Notes under the pieces: generated by a model
Databases searched by the model: none
Told to the model about the DNA's origin: nothing
What the model saw: only the letters and a program-made list of their open reading frames with translations
Origin: JASJAR01 sp039198225
GTDB lineage: Bacteria; Pseudomonadota; Alphaproteobacteria; Rhodobacterales; Rhodobacteraceae
DNA: 64,000 nucleotides
Direction: 5' to 3'
NCBI GenBank assembly: GCA_039198225.1
Contig: JBCCTQ010000004.1
Coordinates: 62,001 to 126,000, forward strand
Shown: piece after piece, positions 23,337 to 32,341 of the stretch
Position numbering within the stretch: the stretch's first letter is position 1
Layout: every line of letters begins with the position of its first letter
Position numbers and translations under genes: made by a program

Positions 23337-25865
23337 TCAGTCCCGTGCGCGCAAAATCCGGGCCGGGCGCGCGGCGAGGGGGCGCCAGGCGAAGGCCAGG
23401 CCAGCGCCAAGGGTGGCGATGAGGCCGCCGATGACAATCGCGATCGCTGAAAAGGGTTCGAAATAGTACTCGGTGTTCATCACAAAGCGCGACACCGCCC
23501 AGCCTCCGATGCCCCCAGCGAAGATCGCCACCGCCCCGGCCGCCGCGCCTAGGATCGCCGAGCGGAGGGCAAAGTTGGCCAGGATCGCGCGGCGCGATCC
23601 GCCGATGGTTTTGAGGATCGCGGCTTCATAAGTGCGTGCCCGTTCGCCCGCCGCGGCAGCCCCAATCAGCACGATGAGGCCTGTCACCAGTGTGGCCGAT
23701 GCCCCATAGGTCACCGCCGCAGCAATCCCGCCGAGAAGACCGGTGACCCGTTCTATCGCGTCTTTGACCCGGATCGCGGTGATATTGGGATAGGTCTCGG
23801 AGGTCTCTCTCAGGATCGCGGCCTCGGCGTCAGCATCGGCATAGACGGTCGCAATATGGGTGTGGGGCGCGCCCGCGATGGCGGCAGGGTTCATCGAGAG
23901 GATAAATCCGATGCCCGCATTTGAGAAATCGACGTCGCGAAACGACGTCACCTCTGCCGTGATCGGGCGCCCGAGCACGTCAACCGTGATGGTATCGCCG
24001 AGCGCCAACCCGATCTCAAGCGCCTCTTCCGTGGCAAAACTCACCTGGGGGTCGCCCGTGTAGTCCTCAGGCCACCACGCCCCATCGGTCACCACCGCGC
24101 CCTCGGGCGGGGCCACCGAATATGTGATACCCCGGTCGCCCTGAAGCACCCAATGGTCACCGCCGGTCTCGGAGGCGGGGCGGCCATTGATTTGGGTTAT
24201 GATGCCCCGGAGCATCGGCGCAGTCTCGATCCGGGTCACGGCCGGGTTCTCCTCAAGGCGCGCGAGAAACGGGTCAAGCTGGGCGGTTTGAATGTCGACC
24301 ATGAAGAACGACGGCGCCACATCCGGGAGATCGCGTGCGATCGCGCCCCGGAGGTTGGCATCGATTTGGCCGACGGCGGCCAAAACCGTGAGTCCGAGCC
24401 CCAAGGACAAAACCACCGAACCCGCCTCGCTGCCCGGCCCGCCGACCGAACCGAGGGCCAGCCGGAGCGTTGTCCGCCCCCGGGCAAAGCGCGACCGCGA
24501 AAGCCGGCGCGCCAGTCGGCGGATCCCTTCGGCGGTGATCAAAAGCACGATAAACGAGCCGACAATGCCAATGGCGGTCCAAAGCGTGAGGGTCATCAGC
24601 CCCGAGAATGCCGCAGCCGTGAACACGAGCGCGGCAAGGGTGACGATGGTCACCGCCCGCCAGACCGGGCGTGGCCAGCCTTTGAGCGTCGCTGAAGCAT
24701 CGCGAAAAAGCGCCGCCGCACGCACGTCTTCGGTCTTCGCGAGAGGCCATAGCGTAAAAAGAAGGGCGGCGAGCGAGCCGTAAAGCGCAGCCTCGGCCAA
24801 GGGCCGGATATGGATCCCAAACTCGGCCGGGACGGGAAGATTGGCTGTGATAAGCGGAGCGAACAGCCAAGGCACAATGGCGCCCAGAGCGAGGCCGATG
24901 GCGATGCCAAGGAGGGTCAACACCCCGATCTGGATGAAATAGCTCAAAAAGATCGTCGATGCTTCGGCACCGACGGTCCGGAGAGTGGCGATCACAGCGG
25001 TCTTGCGTTCGAGATAGGCCCGGACCGCCGACGAAACACCCACGCCGCCCACGGCGAGACCCGCCAGGCCCACGAGGACCAGGAAGGCCCCCAGCCGATC
25101 AACGAATTCCGTGACCCCCGGTGCGCCATTTCGCCGGTCGCGCCAGCGCGCGCCGGTGAAAACCTCGGCGGCGGCACTGCGCGCTTCGGACAGATTGGCG
25201 CCTTCAGGCAAGCGCAGCCGATAGGCGCTTTCAAAAAGCGTCCCTGCGGCAAGAAGGCTCGAATTGGCCAAGTCTTCGGTCCGGACAATGCTCCGGGGCC
25301 CGAGGCCAAAACCACCGCCTGCGCCATCCGGTTCGCGTTCGAGCGCGGCGGCTAGTACAAAATCCTGCGTGCCGAGGCGGAAGGTGTCACCCACCTCGAT
25401 GCCGAGAACATCGATCAAAACGGGGTCCATCACGCCCCCGGGCAGTCCATCGCTGCCCTCCAGCGCATCGGCCAGCGCCATCGGCGGATCAAGGACCACG
25501 CTGCCATAGATCGGGTAGGCCCCGTCGACGCCTTTGACTTGGGTCAGGGCCCGGCGCGCTGCGTCGCCGTCGCCGAATGTGGCGAGCGATCGGAAGTCGA
25601 CGATTTCGGAGATTTCTTCGGCTTGCTCCTCGAGCCAAGCCCGCTCATCGTCGTCGGCAAACCGGTAGGTCAGGCCAATTTCCGCATCGCCCCCGAGGAT
25701 CGACGCCCCCTGCTCTTCGAGCCCCGCAGTAATGGAAAACCGAACGCTCCCCACCGCTGCGATGGCCGCCACACCCAAGGACAGACAGGCCAAAAACACC
25801 CAAAAACCCCGGAGCCCGCCGCGAAGCTCTCGCAGGGCGATCCGCGCGGCAACGGGCGCGTTCAC
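23337..25865 (-). CDS. ybbP: ABC transporter permease of FtsX/MacB type (YbbP-like)
   Basis: An 842-residue inner-membrane protein with the double FtsX layout: an N-terminal helix (GFWVFLACLSLGVAAIAAVGS), a large periplasmic domain, three helices near residues 265-370, two more in the middle, a second periplasmic domain, and three C-terminal helices (GASATLVTGLIVLIGAAAAG onward). It matches YbbP/YbbA, whose genes sit beside tesA in many proteobacteria. The role is probably lipid or lipoprotein handling at the membrane and is not settled. The start is GTG 25865, overlapping the stop of the ATPase gene (GTGA). Confidence 0.88.
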   Translation of the reverse strand: MNAPVAARIALRELRGGLRGFWVFLACLSLGVAAIAAVGSVRFSITAGLEEQGASILGGDAEIGLTYRFADDDERAWLEEQAEEISEIVDFRSLATFGDGDAARRALTQVKGVDGAYPIYGSVVLDPPMALADALEGSDGLPGGVMDPVLIDVLGIEVGDTFRLGTQDFVLAAALEREPDGAGGGFGLGPRSIVRTEDLANSSLLAAGTLFESAYRLRLPEGANLSEARSAAAEVFTGARWRDRRNGAPGVTEFVDRLGAFLVLVGLAGLAVGGVGVSSAVRAYLERKTAVIATLRTVGAEASTIFLSYFIQIGVLTLLGIAIGLALGAIVPWLFAPLITANLPVPAEFGIHIRPLAEAALYGSLAALLFTLWPLAKTEDVRAAALFRDASATLKGWPRPVWRAVTIVTLAALVFTAAAFSGLMTLTLWTAIGIVGSFIVLLITAEGIRRLARRLSRSRFARGRTTLRLALGSVGGPGSEAGSVVLSLGLGLTVLAAVGQIDANLRGAIARDLPDVAPSFFMVDIQTAQLDPFLARLEENPAVTRIETAPMLRGIITQINGRPASETGGDHWVLQGDRGITYSVAPPEGAVVTDGAWWPEDYTGDPQVSFATEEALEIGLALGDTITVDVLGRPITAEVTSFRDVDFSNAGIGFILSMNPAAIAGAPHTHIATVYADADAEAAILRETSETYPNITAIRVKDAIERVTGLLGGIAAAVTYGASATLVTGLIVLIGAAAAGERARTYEAAILKTIGGSRRAILANFALRSAILGAAAGAVAIFAGGIGGWAVSRFVMNTEYYFEPFSAIAIVIGGLIATLGAGLAFAWRPLAARPARILRARD

Positions 25866-26560
25866 TCCGCCGCCTCTGCCCGGAGCGGTGCGGTATCGAG
25901 CCGGCCGTCCCGAAGATGGATCACACGGTCACACCGTGCCGCAAGGTCCGGCGCATGGGTAACCAGGATCAGCGTGGCACCGTGCCTGTCGCGAAGATCG
26001 AAAAGAAGATCCATGATCGCTTGGCCGGTGCTTCCGTCAAGATTGCCAGTGGGTTCGTCCGCCAAGAGAATATCCGGCCGGGGTGCGGCGGCTCGGGCAA
26101 GGGCAACGCGTTGCTGTTCACCGCCCGACATTTGGGACGGGTAATGGCCCGCCCGCTCCGCGAGGCCCACCGAGGCCAGCTCTGCTTCGGCCCGCTCAAA
26201 CGCGTCCTTCGCTCCCGCCAATTCAAGGGGGGTCGCCACGTTTTCGAGCGCCGTCATCGTTGGGATAAGGTGGAAAGATTGGAAAACCACCCCCATATGA
26301 TCGCGGCGAAACCGGGCGAGAGCGTCCTCGTCGAGCCCTGTGAGATCGTGGCCAAGTGCGGTCACAGATCCAGCCGTGGCCCGTTCGAGCCCGCCCATGA
26401 GCATAAGGAGCGATGATTTGCCTGATCCCGACGGTCCAATGAGCCCCAGCGTTTCGCCCTTGGGCACGCTAAGGGTGATATCCTTGAGGATGTCGACGCG
26501 CCCGGCATTGCCGTCGAGCGACAAGGACACATCGGTGAGGGAGAGGATCGGATCGTCCAT
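25862..26560 (-). CDS. ybbA: ABC transporter ATP-binding protein (YbbA-like)
   Basis: A 232-residue ATPase of the LolD/MacB-type group. It has Walker A GPSGSGKSS near residue 40, the Q-loop in VVFQSFHLIPTMT, the signature SGGEQQRVALARA, and Walker B ILLADEPTGNLD, with the H-loop in LILVTHAPDLA. I chose ATG 26560 (MDDPILSLTDV); the longer frame reaches into the divergent tesA coding start. It pairs with the YbbP-like permease downstream. Confidence 0.93.
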   Translation of the reverse strand: MDDPILSLTDVSLSLDGNAGRVDILKDITLSVPKGETLGLIGPSGSGKSSLLMLMGGLERATAGSVTALGHDLTGLDEDALARFRRDHMGVVFQSFHLIPTMTALENVATPLELAGAKDAFERAEAELASVGLAERAGHYPSQMSGGEQQRVALARAAAPRPDILLADEPTGNLDGSTGQAIMDLLFDLRDRHGATLILVTHAPDLAARCDRVIHLRDGRLDTAPLRAEAAE

Positions 26561-27266
26561 GGGGGCTTTGCTCAAACTGGCGGTTTCATGCGGATATGGG
26601 GCGCTTCGCGAGATCCGCAACCTCGGCGCGGCGGCGGTCGTCGGCTTTGGGCTTGCCGGAGCGGCGTCGGCCGAACCCGTGACACTCGTCGTGTTGGGCG
26701 ACAGCCTGACCCAAGGCTATGGCCTCGCCCCCACCGACGGTTTCGTTTCTCAGATGGCCGCGCGGCTCGAAGACGAGGGGGCGGAGGTGGACCTGCGAAA
26801 CGCGGGCGTTTCGGGCGATACGACCGCGGGCGGGCTTGCCCGGATCGATTGGTCGCTCGACGATGATGTGGACGGCCTTATCGTGGCCCTCGGCGGCAAC
26901 GATCTTCTGCGCGGCCTCGATCCGGCCGCTAGCCGCGCCAATCTCAAAGGCATTCTCGAGGCCGCCGGTGCGCGGGATTTGCCGGTGCTTCTGGTGGGCA
27001 TGGAGGCGCCGGGCAATTTTGGACCCGAGTACAAAGCCGCATTCGACAACATGTACCCGGAACTCGCCGCCGAATTCGGAGCACTTCACTTTCCGAACTT
27101 TCTCCAGGGCCTGGCGGAATTGGAAGACCGGGCCGCGGCCATCGAGACTTACTTCCAAGCGGACCGGATCCATCCTAACCGCGACGGGGTGGCGCTGATC
27201 GTGGCGGCGATGGGCCCTGCCTTCCTTGAATTGGCGCAAGCGGCCGGGGGCAAAATCACGCATTAG
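26559..27266 (+). CDS. tesA: Arylesterase / acyl-CoA thioesterase I (TesA type, GDSL)
   Basis: A 235-residue secreted SGNH hydrolase. A signal peptide ends near ASA-EP (about residue 38), so the mature enzyme is periplasmic. The catalytic blocks are GDSLTQGYGL (Ser49), the Gly and Asn of GGNDLL, and D-R-I-H-P near the C-terminus. TesA hydrolyses acyl-CoA, phospholipids and small esters. It is divergent from ybbA-ybbP, an arrangement kept in many proteobacteria; the two ATG codons overlap by two bases, so the promoters must lie within the opposing genes. Confidence 0.88.
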   Translation: MGALLKLAVSCGYGALREIRNLGAAAVVGFGLAGAASAEPVTLVVLGDSLTQGYGLAPTDGFVSQMAARLEDEGAEVDLRNAGVSGDTTAGGLARIDWSLDDDVDGLIVALGGNDLLRGLDPAASRANLKGILEAAGARDLPVLLVGMEAPGNFGPEYKAAFDNMYPELAAEFGALHFPNFLQGLAELEDRAAAIETYFQADRIHPNRDGVALIVAAMGPAFLELAQAAGGKITH

Positions 27267-27365
27267 GGCGACGCCGCCCAACTCGCTTCCGCGGGCTTTT
27301 GTGTCGCCCGGCAATGCGAGATCCGACGGGATGCGAAACCGGCTCCACAAGTCTCAGAACGCTGC

Positions 27366-27848
27366 CTAGGCTCGAAAGACCCGGCCGGGCTGTTTCTCCT
27401 CGAAATGCACGGTGTAAACCGCATCGGCGTCGCCCTCGGCCTCGGTCACATCGACAGATGCAAAGCCCTGACTTCCCGCCGCCAACTGTCCGAGAAGTGA
27501 CCGCGCGAACGCTATGAGAGCGCCATGGCCAGGGCCCACAAGATCGCGCTTTGCTACAAACGAAATCCCGCCTTCCGATGCTCTGTCCCGTTCGAACTCT
27601 GCGCCGAGCGTGTTGAGCACGGCCTGCATGGCATCCGGAAGCTCTGCGAGCTTTATCCGTTCGGCGCTTGCAACGGCGTTATCATCGAGATGCCCTCCCA
27701 CAACCTCGTCCGCGACCTGATCTAAGATCGCCATCGCCGCATCCTGTCCCAACATTGCTGCAAGCGACCCGGCCAATTCCGCCAAAGCCGCCTCAAGAAA
27801 ATCCGCCCGCTCCGGCGCGCGGCCGGGCGGAATGCTATCCGTTGCCAT
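27366..27848 (-). CDS. Hypothetical protein downstream of hemC
   Basis: A 160-residue soluble protein, not recognised. The first 60 residues are helical and Ala-rich (AALAELAGSLAAMLGQDAAM, IKLAELPDAMQAVL). The rest looks like a small alpha/beta domain (GGISFVAKRDLVGPGHGALI, then DADAVYTVHFEE). No signal peptide or membrane helix is seen. It lies 57 bases downstream of hemC on the same strand behind a GC hairpin, so co-transcription is possible but uncertain. Confidence 0.75.
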   Translation of the reverse strand: MATDSIPPGRAPERADFLEAALAELAGSLAAMLGQDAAMAILDQVADEVVGGHLDDNAVASAERIKLAELPDAMQAVLNTLGAEFERDRASEGGISFVAKRDLVGPGHGALIAFARSLLGQLAAGSQGFASVDVTEAEGDADAVYTVHFEEKQPGRVFRA

Positions 27849-27858
27849 TTACGACACT

Positions 27859-27877
27859 GCCCCAATTGTTTTGGGGC
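27859..27877. terminator. Hairpin downstream of hemC
   Basis: Perfect 7-bp arms GCCCCAA (27859-27865) and TTGGGGC (27871-27877) with a five-base loop, located between hemC and the hypothetical gene. On the plus strand it is followed by GTTTTG, but the upstream gene is on the minus strand, where no T-run follows. It is best seen as a partial terminator or mRNA-end structure. Confidence 0.4.
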
Positions 27878-27905
27878 GTTTTGTCAGAAAGACTTTTCGA
27901 TCGCG

Positions 27906-28868
27906 TTAAACCGCGTCGACGGCCCGCCAATCGAAGAAACCGGGCCCTGCTTGGCTGAGAAGGGCGCGGCCCATTTCGTCGCCCAAACGGGCCGCATCTT
28001 CGACCGGGGCAGTCTGGTCATCGGCGATGACCTCGGAACCGTCGGGGCGCAAAACCTCGCCCCTAAGCCGGATCTCGCTGCCTTGAAGCTCGGCAAGCCC
28101 GGCAATCGGCGTTTCACAGGATCCGTCGAGTGCGGCAAGAAACGCCCGTTCGGCTGCGATCCGCGTGGCAGTTTCGGTATCGTGGATCCCTTCGAGGAGG
28201 GTACTGACAGGGCCATCGCCATGGCGTTGTTCGATGCCAATGGCACCTTGGGCCACCGCGGGAAGCATCACATCGGGCGAAAGCGCTTCGCGCGCGATCT
28301 GGGCTTGTCCTAGGCGGCTGAGGCCCGCCATCGCAAGAAACGTGCAAGCCGCGACCCCATCTTCGAGCTTTTTAAGCCGCGTTTGGACGTTGCCGCGGAA
28401 CTCCACCACCTCGAGATCGGGCCGCTTGTTCAAAAGCTGCGCCCGGCGGCGAAGGCTCGACGTGCCGACCTTGGTGCCCGCGGCAAGATCCGCGAAATCT
28501 GCGCTGCCGGGGCCCGCAACGAACGCATCGCGCACGTCTTCGCGGGGCAGAAAGGTCGATAAAACAAGTCCTTGGGGCTGCTCAACTGGCATGTCTTTCG
28601 AAGAATGGACGGCGATGTCGATCCGCCCATCGAGGAGCGCTTCTTCGATCTCTTTTGTAAACAGCCCCTTCCCGCCGATCTCCTTTAGCGGCCGATCGAG
28701 CACCATGTCGCCGGTGGTTTTGATGACCACAATTTCGGTTGCCCCATCCTCAAGACCGAAGGTCTCGCTGAGGCGCCGGGCGGTCTCATGGGCTTGGGCC
28801 AGGGCAAGGGGCGAACCCCGGGTGCCGATACGTAAAGGTTGGGCCGAGCTAGGCAGGTCTTCAGGCAT
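27906..28868 (-). CDS. hemC: Porphobilinogen deaminase (hydroxymethylbilane synthase)
   Basis: A 320-residue enzyme that joins four porphobilinogens into hydroxymethylbilane. It has IGTRGSPLALAQAHE at the N-terminus, KDMPVEQPQGL, the arginine-rich TSSLRRRAQLL, and a C-terminal segment FLAALDGSCETPIAGLAEL whose Cys carries the dipyrromethane cofactor. I chose ATG 28868 (MPEDLPSSAQ). It is divergent from hemE with an 82-base gap, so the two haem genes can share a control region. Confidence 0.95.
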   Translation of the reverse strand: MPEDLPSSAQPLRIGTRGSPLALAQAHETARRLSETFGLEDGATEIVVIKTTGDMVLDRPLKEIGGKGLFTKEIEEALLDGRIDIAVHSSKDMPVEQPQGLVLSTFLPREDVRDAFVAGPGSADFADLAAGTKVGTSSLRRRAQLLNKRPDLEVVEFRGNVQTRLKKLEDGVAACTFLAMAGLSRLGQAQIAREALSPDVMLPAVAQGAIGIEQRHGDGPVSTLLEGIHDTETATRIAAERAFLAALDGSCETPIAGLAELQGSEIRLRGEVLRPDGSEVIADDQTAPVEDAARLGDEMGRALLSQAGPGFFDWRAVDAV

Positions 28869-28950
28869 TCGGAAGGGGTAACAGTGTAAATTCAGCCTGA
28901 CAACGGCTACTGTCTTGACAAAGGGGCACTGACACGGGACGGCTGAGATC

Positions 28951-30003
28951 ATGCGAGACGATGCCCCACCAATGACCCGACAGAAAACCCTGCTCCGCGC
29001 ATTGGCCGGGGAGCGCCAAGAGCGCCCGCCCGTTTGGATGATGCGCCAGGCCGGGCGTTATTTGCCGGAATACCGCGCAACGCGGGCCGAAGCGGGGGAT
29101 TTTCTGTCGCTTTGCTACAATTCCGACCTCGCCGCCGAAGTCACCCTCCAACCGATCCGGCGGTATGGCTTCGATGCGTCGATCCTCTTTGCCGACATCC
29201 TTTTGATCCCCCAAGCCTTGGGCGCCGACCTTTGGTTTGTGACCGGCGAGGGCCCACGCCTCTCGACGGTGACAACCGCCGAGGAGGTTGCCGCGCTGAA
29301 ACCGGTCGACGCGATCCACGAGACTTTGGCGCCGGTCTACGAAACGGTCCGAATTCTGGCCCGCGAGCTTCCTCAAGAGACCACGCTCATCGGCTTTGCC
29401 GGCGCCCCCTGGACCGTGGCGACCTACATGATTGCCGGGCGCGGGACGCCGGACCAAGGTCCGGCCCATGGGCTCAAATCTGCGGATCCGGCGGCGTTCG
29501 ACGCCCTGATCGACCGGCTGATGGAGGCGACCATCGCCTACCTTTCCGCCCAAATCGATGCCGGGGCGGAAGTGGTGAAACTCTTCGATTCTTGGGCCGG
29601 TTCGCTCAAAGGCGAGGATTTTGACCGCTATGCCCTGGCACCGGCCAAAAAGATTATCGCGGCGCTCAAAGCCGCGTACCCGGACACGCCCGTAATCGCC
29701 TTCCCGAGGGAGGCCGGATCCCGATACGAAGGTTTCGCCCGCGCGACCGGCGCCGACGCTGTGGCCCTTGACACGAAAGTCGACGCAACCTGGGCGTCAG
29801 CCCATGTCCAAACCGACACTTGCGTCCAAGGCAACCTTGATCCGCGCCTCTTGGTGACCGGCGGCAAGGACCTGGAGACCGAGACAAGACGCATCGTCGA
29901 TGCTTTCTCGGGTGGCCCCCATATTTTCAATCTTGGCCACGGCATAACCCCGGACGCGGATCCCGAAAACGTAGCACGGATGCTCGAAGTGATCCGTAAA
30001 TAG
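28951..30003 (+). CDS. hemE: Uroporphyrinogen decarboxylase
   Basis: A 350-residue enzyme that converts uroporphyrinogen III to coproporphyrinogen III. It shows the signature PVWMMRQAGRYLPEYR near the start, FAGAPWTVATYMIAG, SWAGSLKGEDF, and NLGHGITPDADPENV near the end. ATG 28951 or the in-frame ATG 28972 (MTRQKTLLRAL) may start it; family lengths favour the second slightly. It is divergent from hemC. Confidence 0.95.
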   Translation: MRDDAPPMTRQKTLLRALAGERQERPPVWMMRQAGRYLPEYRATRAEAGDFLSLCYNSDLAAEVTLQPIRRYGFDASILFADILLIPQALGADLWFVTGEGPRLSTVTTAEEVAALKPVDAIHETLAPVYETVRILARELPQETTLIGFAGAPWTVATYMIAGRGTPDQGPAHGLKSADPAAFDALIDRLMEATIAYLSAQIDAGAEVVKLFDSWAGSLKGEDFDRYALAPAKKIIAALKAAYPDTPVIAFPREAGSRYEGFARATGADAVALDTKVDATWASAHVQTDTCVQGNLDPRLLVTGGKDLETETRRIVDAFSGGPHIFNLGHGITPDADPENVARMLEVIRK

Positions 30004-30070
30004 CGCTTAATCGCCTTATTGCTGCCCTGATGGAAACCTAGGCCACGCTCAAAAGTTATTCGGGCGCGCT

Positions 30071-31261
30071 ATGGGTTTTAGATCTGTGATTTTGGGTGTT
30101 CTCGGCTTGATGATTGGCCTTGCGATCGTCCTGAGCACCGTTGGGCCGCAGGCGGACGGCAAAGACATCACCGCAATCGACGAAGAGGCGGGGCCATCCT
30201 TAGGAGATTTCGCTTCGGCCATCGGAGTTTTCTTCAATTCAGACGGCCAAATGAATGGAATTGGCGGACCTTCGGATGTCCGCCTCGTGACCGATCCCCA
30301 GAAAACCCGTCGGCGTGAATTCTATGGATGGAAGGTAGAGCATCCGGGGCTGACCGGACCGGGTGACAGCATTCATCTCGTCCAAGACGCCCTTTCCGGT
30401 GTCCCGAGGCGCCTCAAGGCCGAACACCCAGCACGCGTTCTGGCGTCTCCAGCCGAGGCCAATTGCCAAGTCCCAGCCCTGGCGGCGGGCCAAAAGATGG
30501 CGAAGGCCCAAGTTTTCGACGGAATAACGCCCAGCGGATATCACGTCGTCACTGACCGCGAACTTGCCTCCGGCGCGTCGGGATATGTCGCCGATCTTCA
30601 ACGCACGTCTGACCCGATGAAGGAGCGCGCCTCTGGTGACACCAAGCCCACACCAGTGGTGAATGTGGTTTTGACCGACACATCGGCGCCGCTCTATCTC
30701 GTTCTCCAAGGTGCGACCCAGGCTCTGCTTTGGAACCTCCATGCCGCGGACGGCGTCGAGGTCGCCCGAATCGTATTGGTGGGCAATCCCGGCCAAGCGG
30801 TCCATCCCCTCTCAGAAGACACACCAGTGCATTTCCTCGAAATGCAGTCCGGCTGTGCGCCCCAGCCATGGCGGGCCGTCGCATCACACTGGGATCTTTT
30901 CCACAGGGCCGGTGTCAGCAGCACCAGCGAAGACTTCGAAGGGCGCGCCCGAGACATGCACGGCCGCTACGAAGCGTGGTTTAGCGCCACATTCGGCACC
31001 GCATCCGAACCGGACACTGTTGGGGCCTTTACCGCAAGCCATGTGCTCGTCGGGCCAATGCCTGCGACCCCAGAGGCCCGTGCCACCTATCGGAGCCTCG
31101 AAGGCGCTCTTATCCGAGCCCAAGAAGGCCCCCGGCTCTTTGTCGGGTCGGCGGAAGAGCGGCGGGCCGCCGTCGCCTCGGCGCGCCGTGACCTCGTTCT
31201 AGAAGCCGTGGGAGGTGAACTTGCGCGCATCAATCCCGAACCGATGGAGCGCATCCAATGA
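30071..31261 (+). CDS. Unrecognised membrane-anchored protein, first of a pair
   Basis: A 396-residue protein with one N-terminal hydrophobic helix (VILGVLGLMIGLAIVLSTVG) and no further clear membrane segment, so most of it probably faces the periplasm. The body looks like mixed beta structure (VVNVVLTDTSAPLYLVLQGA, ARIVLVGNPGQAVHP) with a helical C-terminus. A single Cys pair region (SPAEANCQVP and MQSGCAPQP) may form a disulfide. I do not recognise the family. Its stop overlaps the start of the next gene by four bases, so the two proteins are probably made together and may interact. Confidence 0.8.
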   Translation: MGFRSVILGVLGLMIGLAIVLSTVGPQADGKDITAIDEEAGPSLGDFASAIGVFFNSDGQMNGIGGPSDVRLVTDPQKTRRREFYGWKVEHPGLTGPGDSIHLVQDALSGVPRRLKAEHPARVLASPAEANCQVPALAAGQKMAKAQVFDGITPSGYHVVTDRELASGASGYVADLQRTSDPMKERASGDTKPTPVVNVVLTDTSAPLYLVLQGATQALLWNLHAADGVEVARIVLVGNPGQAVHPLSEDTPVHFLEMQSGCAPQPWRAVASHWDLFHRAGVSSTSEDFEGRARDMHGRYEAWFSATFGTASEPDTVGAFTASHVLVGPMPATPEARATYRSLEGALIRAQEGPRLFVGSAEERRAAVASARRDLVLEAVGGELARINPEPMERIQ

Positions 31262-32253
31262 AATTGCGGCTCGCCATCTCGGCGGTTGGATTTGTGCTGA
31301 TCGGCATCCCGATCATCTTGTTGAATCTCGGCGCGCTCGGTCTGCAGGCCAAATGGGAAACGGCCCTCGGCGGAGAGACCGCCGTGCCCGCCCCCATTGC
31401 TAGCGCTGGCGACAAAGTGCTGTCCCGTTGGGCCAATTTCAAAGAGGGTGCGGCCATCGATGCGCTCTTTGCGGCGGAGCAATTCACCCGGCGCCGCTCA
31501 ATCGTCGTCTCGGAACGGCTGTCGGTAGAGGCAGTGCTGGTAGAGGGCGAAACCCCACCGCCATCCGCCTATCACGCGCTTTGGCTGCAATCGCGCGGCC
31601 CCGAATTTCTCCGCGACCGCGATTGCCCGGCGGTTTTGGCATCGGTCGGCAGGTCCTGCGCGGTGTCGAGCGTCCGCGTCCGAGAGCCTCGAAATGACGG
31701 CACGTTCCAGATCGATGGAGTTTTGGGCTATCTCCCGGACGAGCCCCTCGGCGACATTAATATCGAAGGGCCGCGCGATCTTTACCGGACCCGTGTGGAA
31801 GTGCCCTCTGACGGCGCGCTGATCCTTCGCCCGGAAGGCGCTCAAGCGGCAAAGCGGGCGCTTTTCCAGCAAATCGACGCGCTCTGCGACCAGATGCGCG
31901 AAGAGTTGGGGAATTGCGTCGTTGCCGGTCTTCAATTCGATCCTGGCAGGGTCCAACGGGATGGGCTGCAGCAGTTCAGAGCGACCGCCAGTCTCTACCA
32001 TGTGGGACCCGCCGGCTCGAGCAACGAGGAACTTGTGGGCACATTCAACCAAACCACGGCGGCCCTCGACGGCGGGAGCGCGGCCGGGGCGGCGGGGATG
32101 TTTGCCGGCCTCAAGACCCTGTTTGGCGGGAGCGACCAAAGCGCGGCGGCTGCCGACATGGGATCCGGCGATATGCCGCGCGTCATTCGGGGCGGTCATA
32201 AGCGTCACACGGGCACCGACCGATTTTGGATCAAGGCACGGGACGGCAACTAG
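31258..32253 (+). CDS. Unrecognised membrane-anchored protein, second of a pair
   Basis: A 331-residue protein with an N-terminal helix (LAISAVGFVLIGIPIILLNL) and a periplasmic body. Two Cys pairs, RDRDCPAVLASVGRSC and ALCDQMREELGNC, could form disulfides. The C-terminus holds a Gly/Ala-rich stretch (DGGSAAGAAGMFAGLK). No family was recognised. It overlaps the preceding gene by four bases (ATGA) and is convergent with hemF. The position between hemE and hemF suggests nothing firm about haem; it may be only local packing. Confidence 0.8.
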   Translation: MKLRLAISAVGFVLIGIPIILLNLGALGLQAKWETALGGETAVPAPIASAGDKVLSRWANFKEGAAIDALFAAEQFTRRRSIVVSERLSVEAVLVEGETPPPSAYHALWLQSRGPEFLRDRDCPAVLASVGRSCAVSSVRVREPRNDGTFQIDGVLGYLPDEPLGDINIEGPRDLYRTRVEVPSDGALILRPEGAQAAKRALFQQIDALCDQMREELGNCVVAGLQFDPGRVQRDGLQQFRATASLYHVGPAGSSNEELVGTFNQTTAALDGGSAAGAAGMFAGLKTLFGGSDQSAAAADMGSGDMPRVIRGGHKRHTGTDRFWIKARDGN

Positions 32254-32254
32254 A

Positions 32255-32299
32255 TCTGAAGTCTTCAGATCGGCCGATGGATGATCAGTCACCCATCGG
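32255..32299. terminator. Two hairpins between convergent genes
   Basis: GATCTGAAG (32253-32261) and CTTCAGATC (32263-32271) form a near-perfect palindrome that begins inside the stop codon of the unknown gene. A second hairpin pairs CCGATGG (32274-32280) with CCATCGG (32293-32299). They lie between the unknown gene and the convergent hemF. T-runs are absent, so function as a terminator is inferred from position. Confidence 0.45.
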
Positions 32300-32341
32300 G
32301 GCGGCAACTTGGTAGCGGGTTGGCCAACTTGGCCCTGTGGC

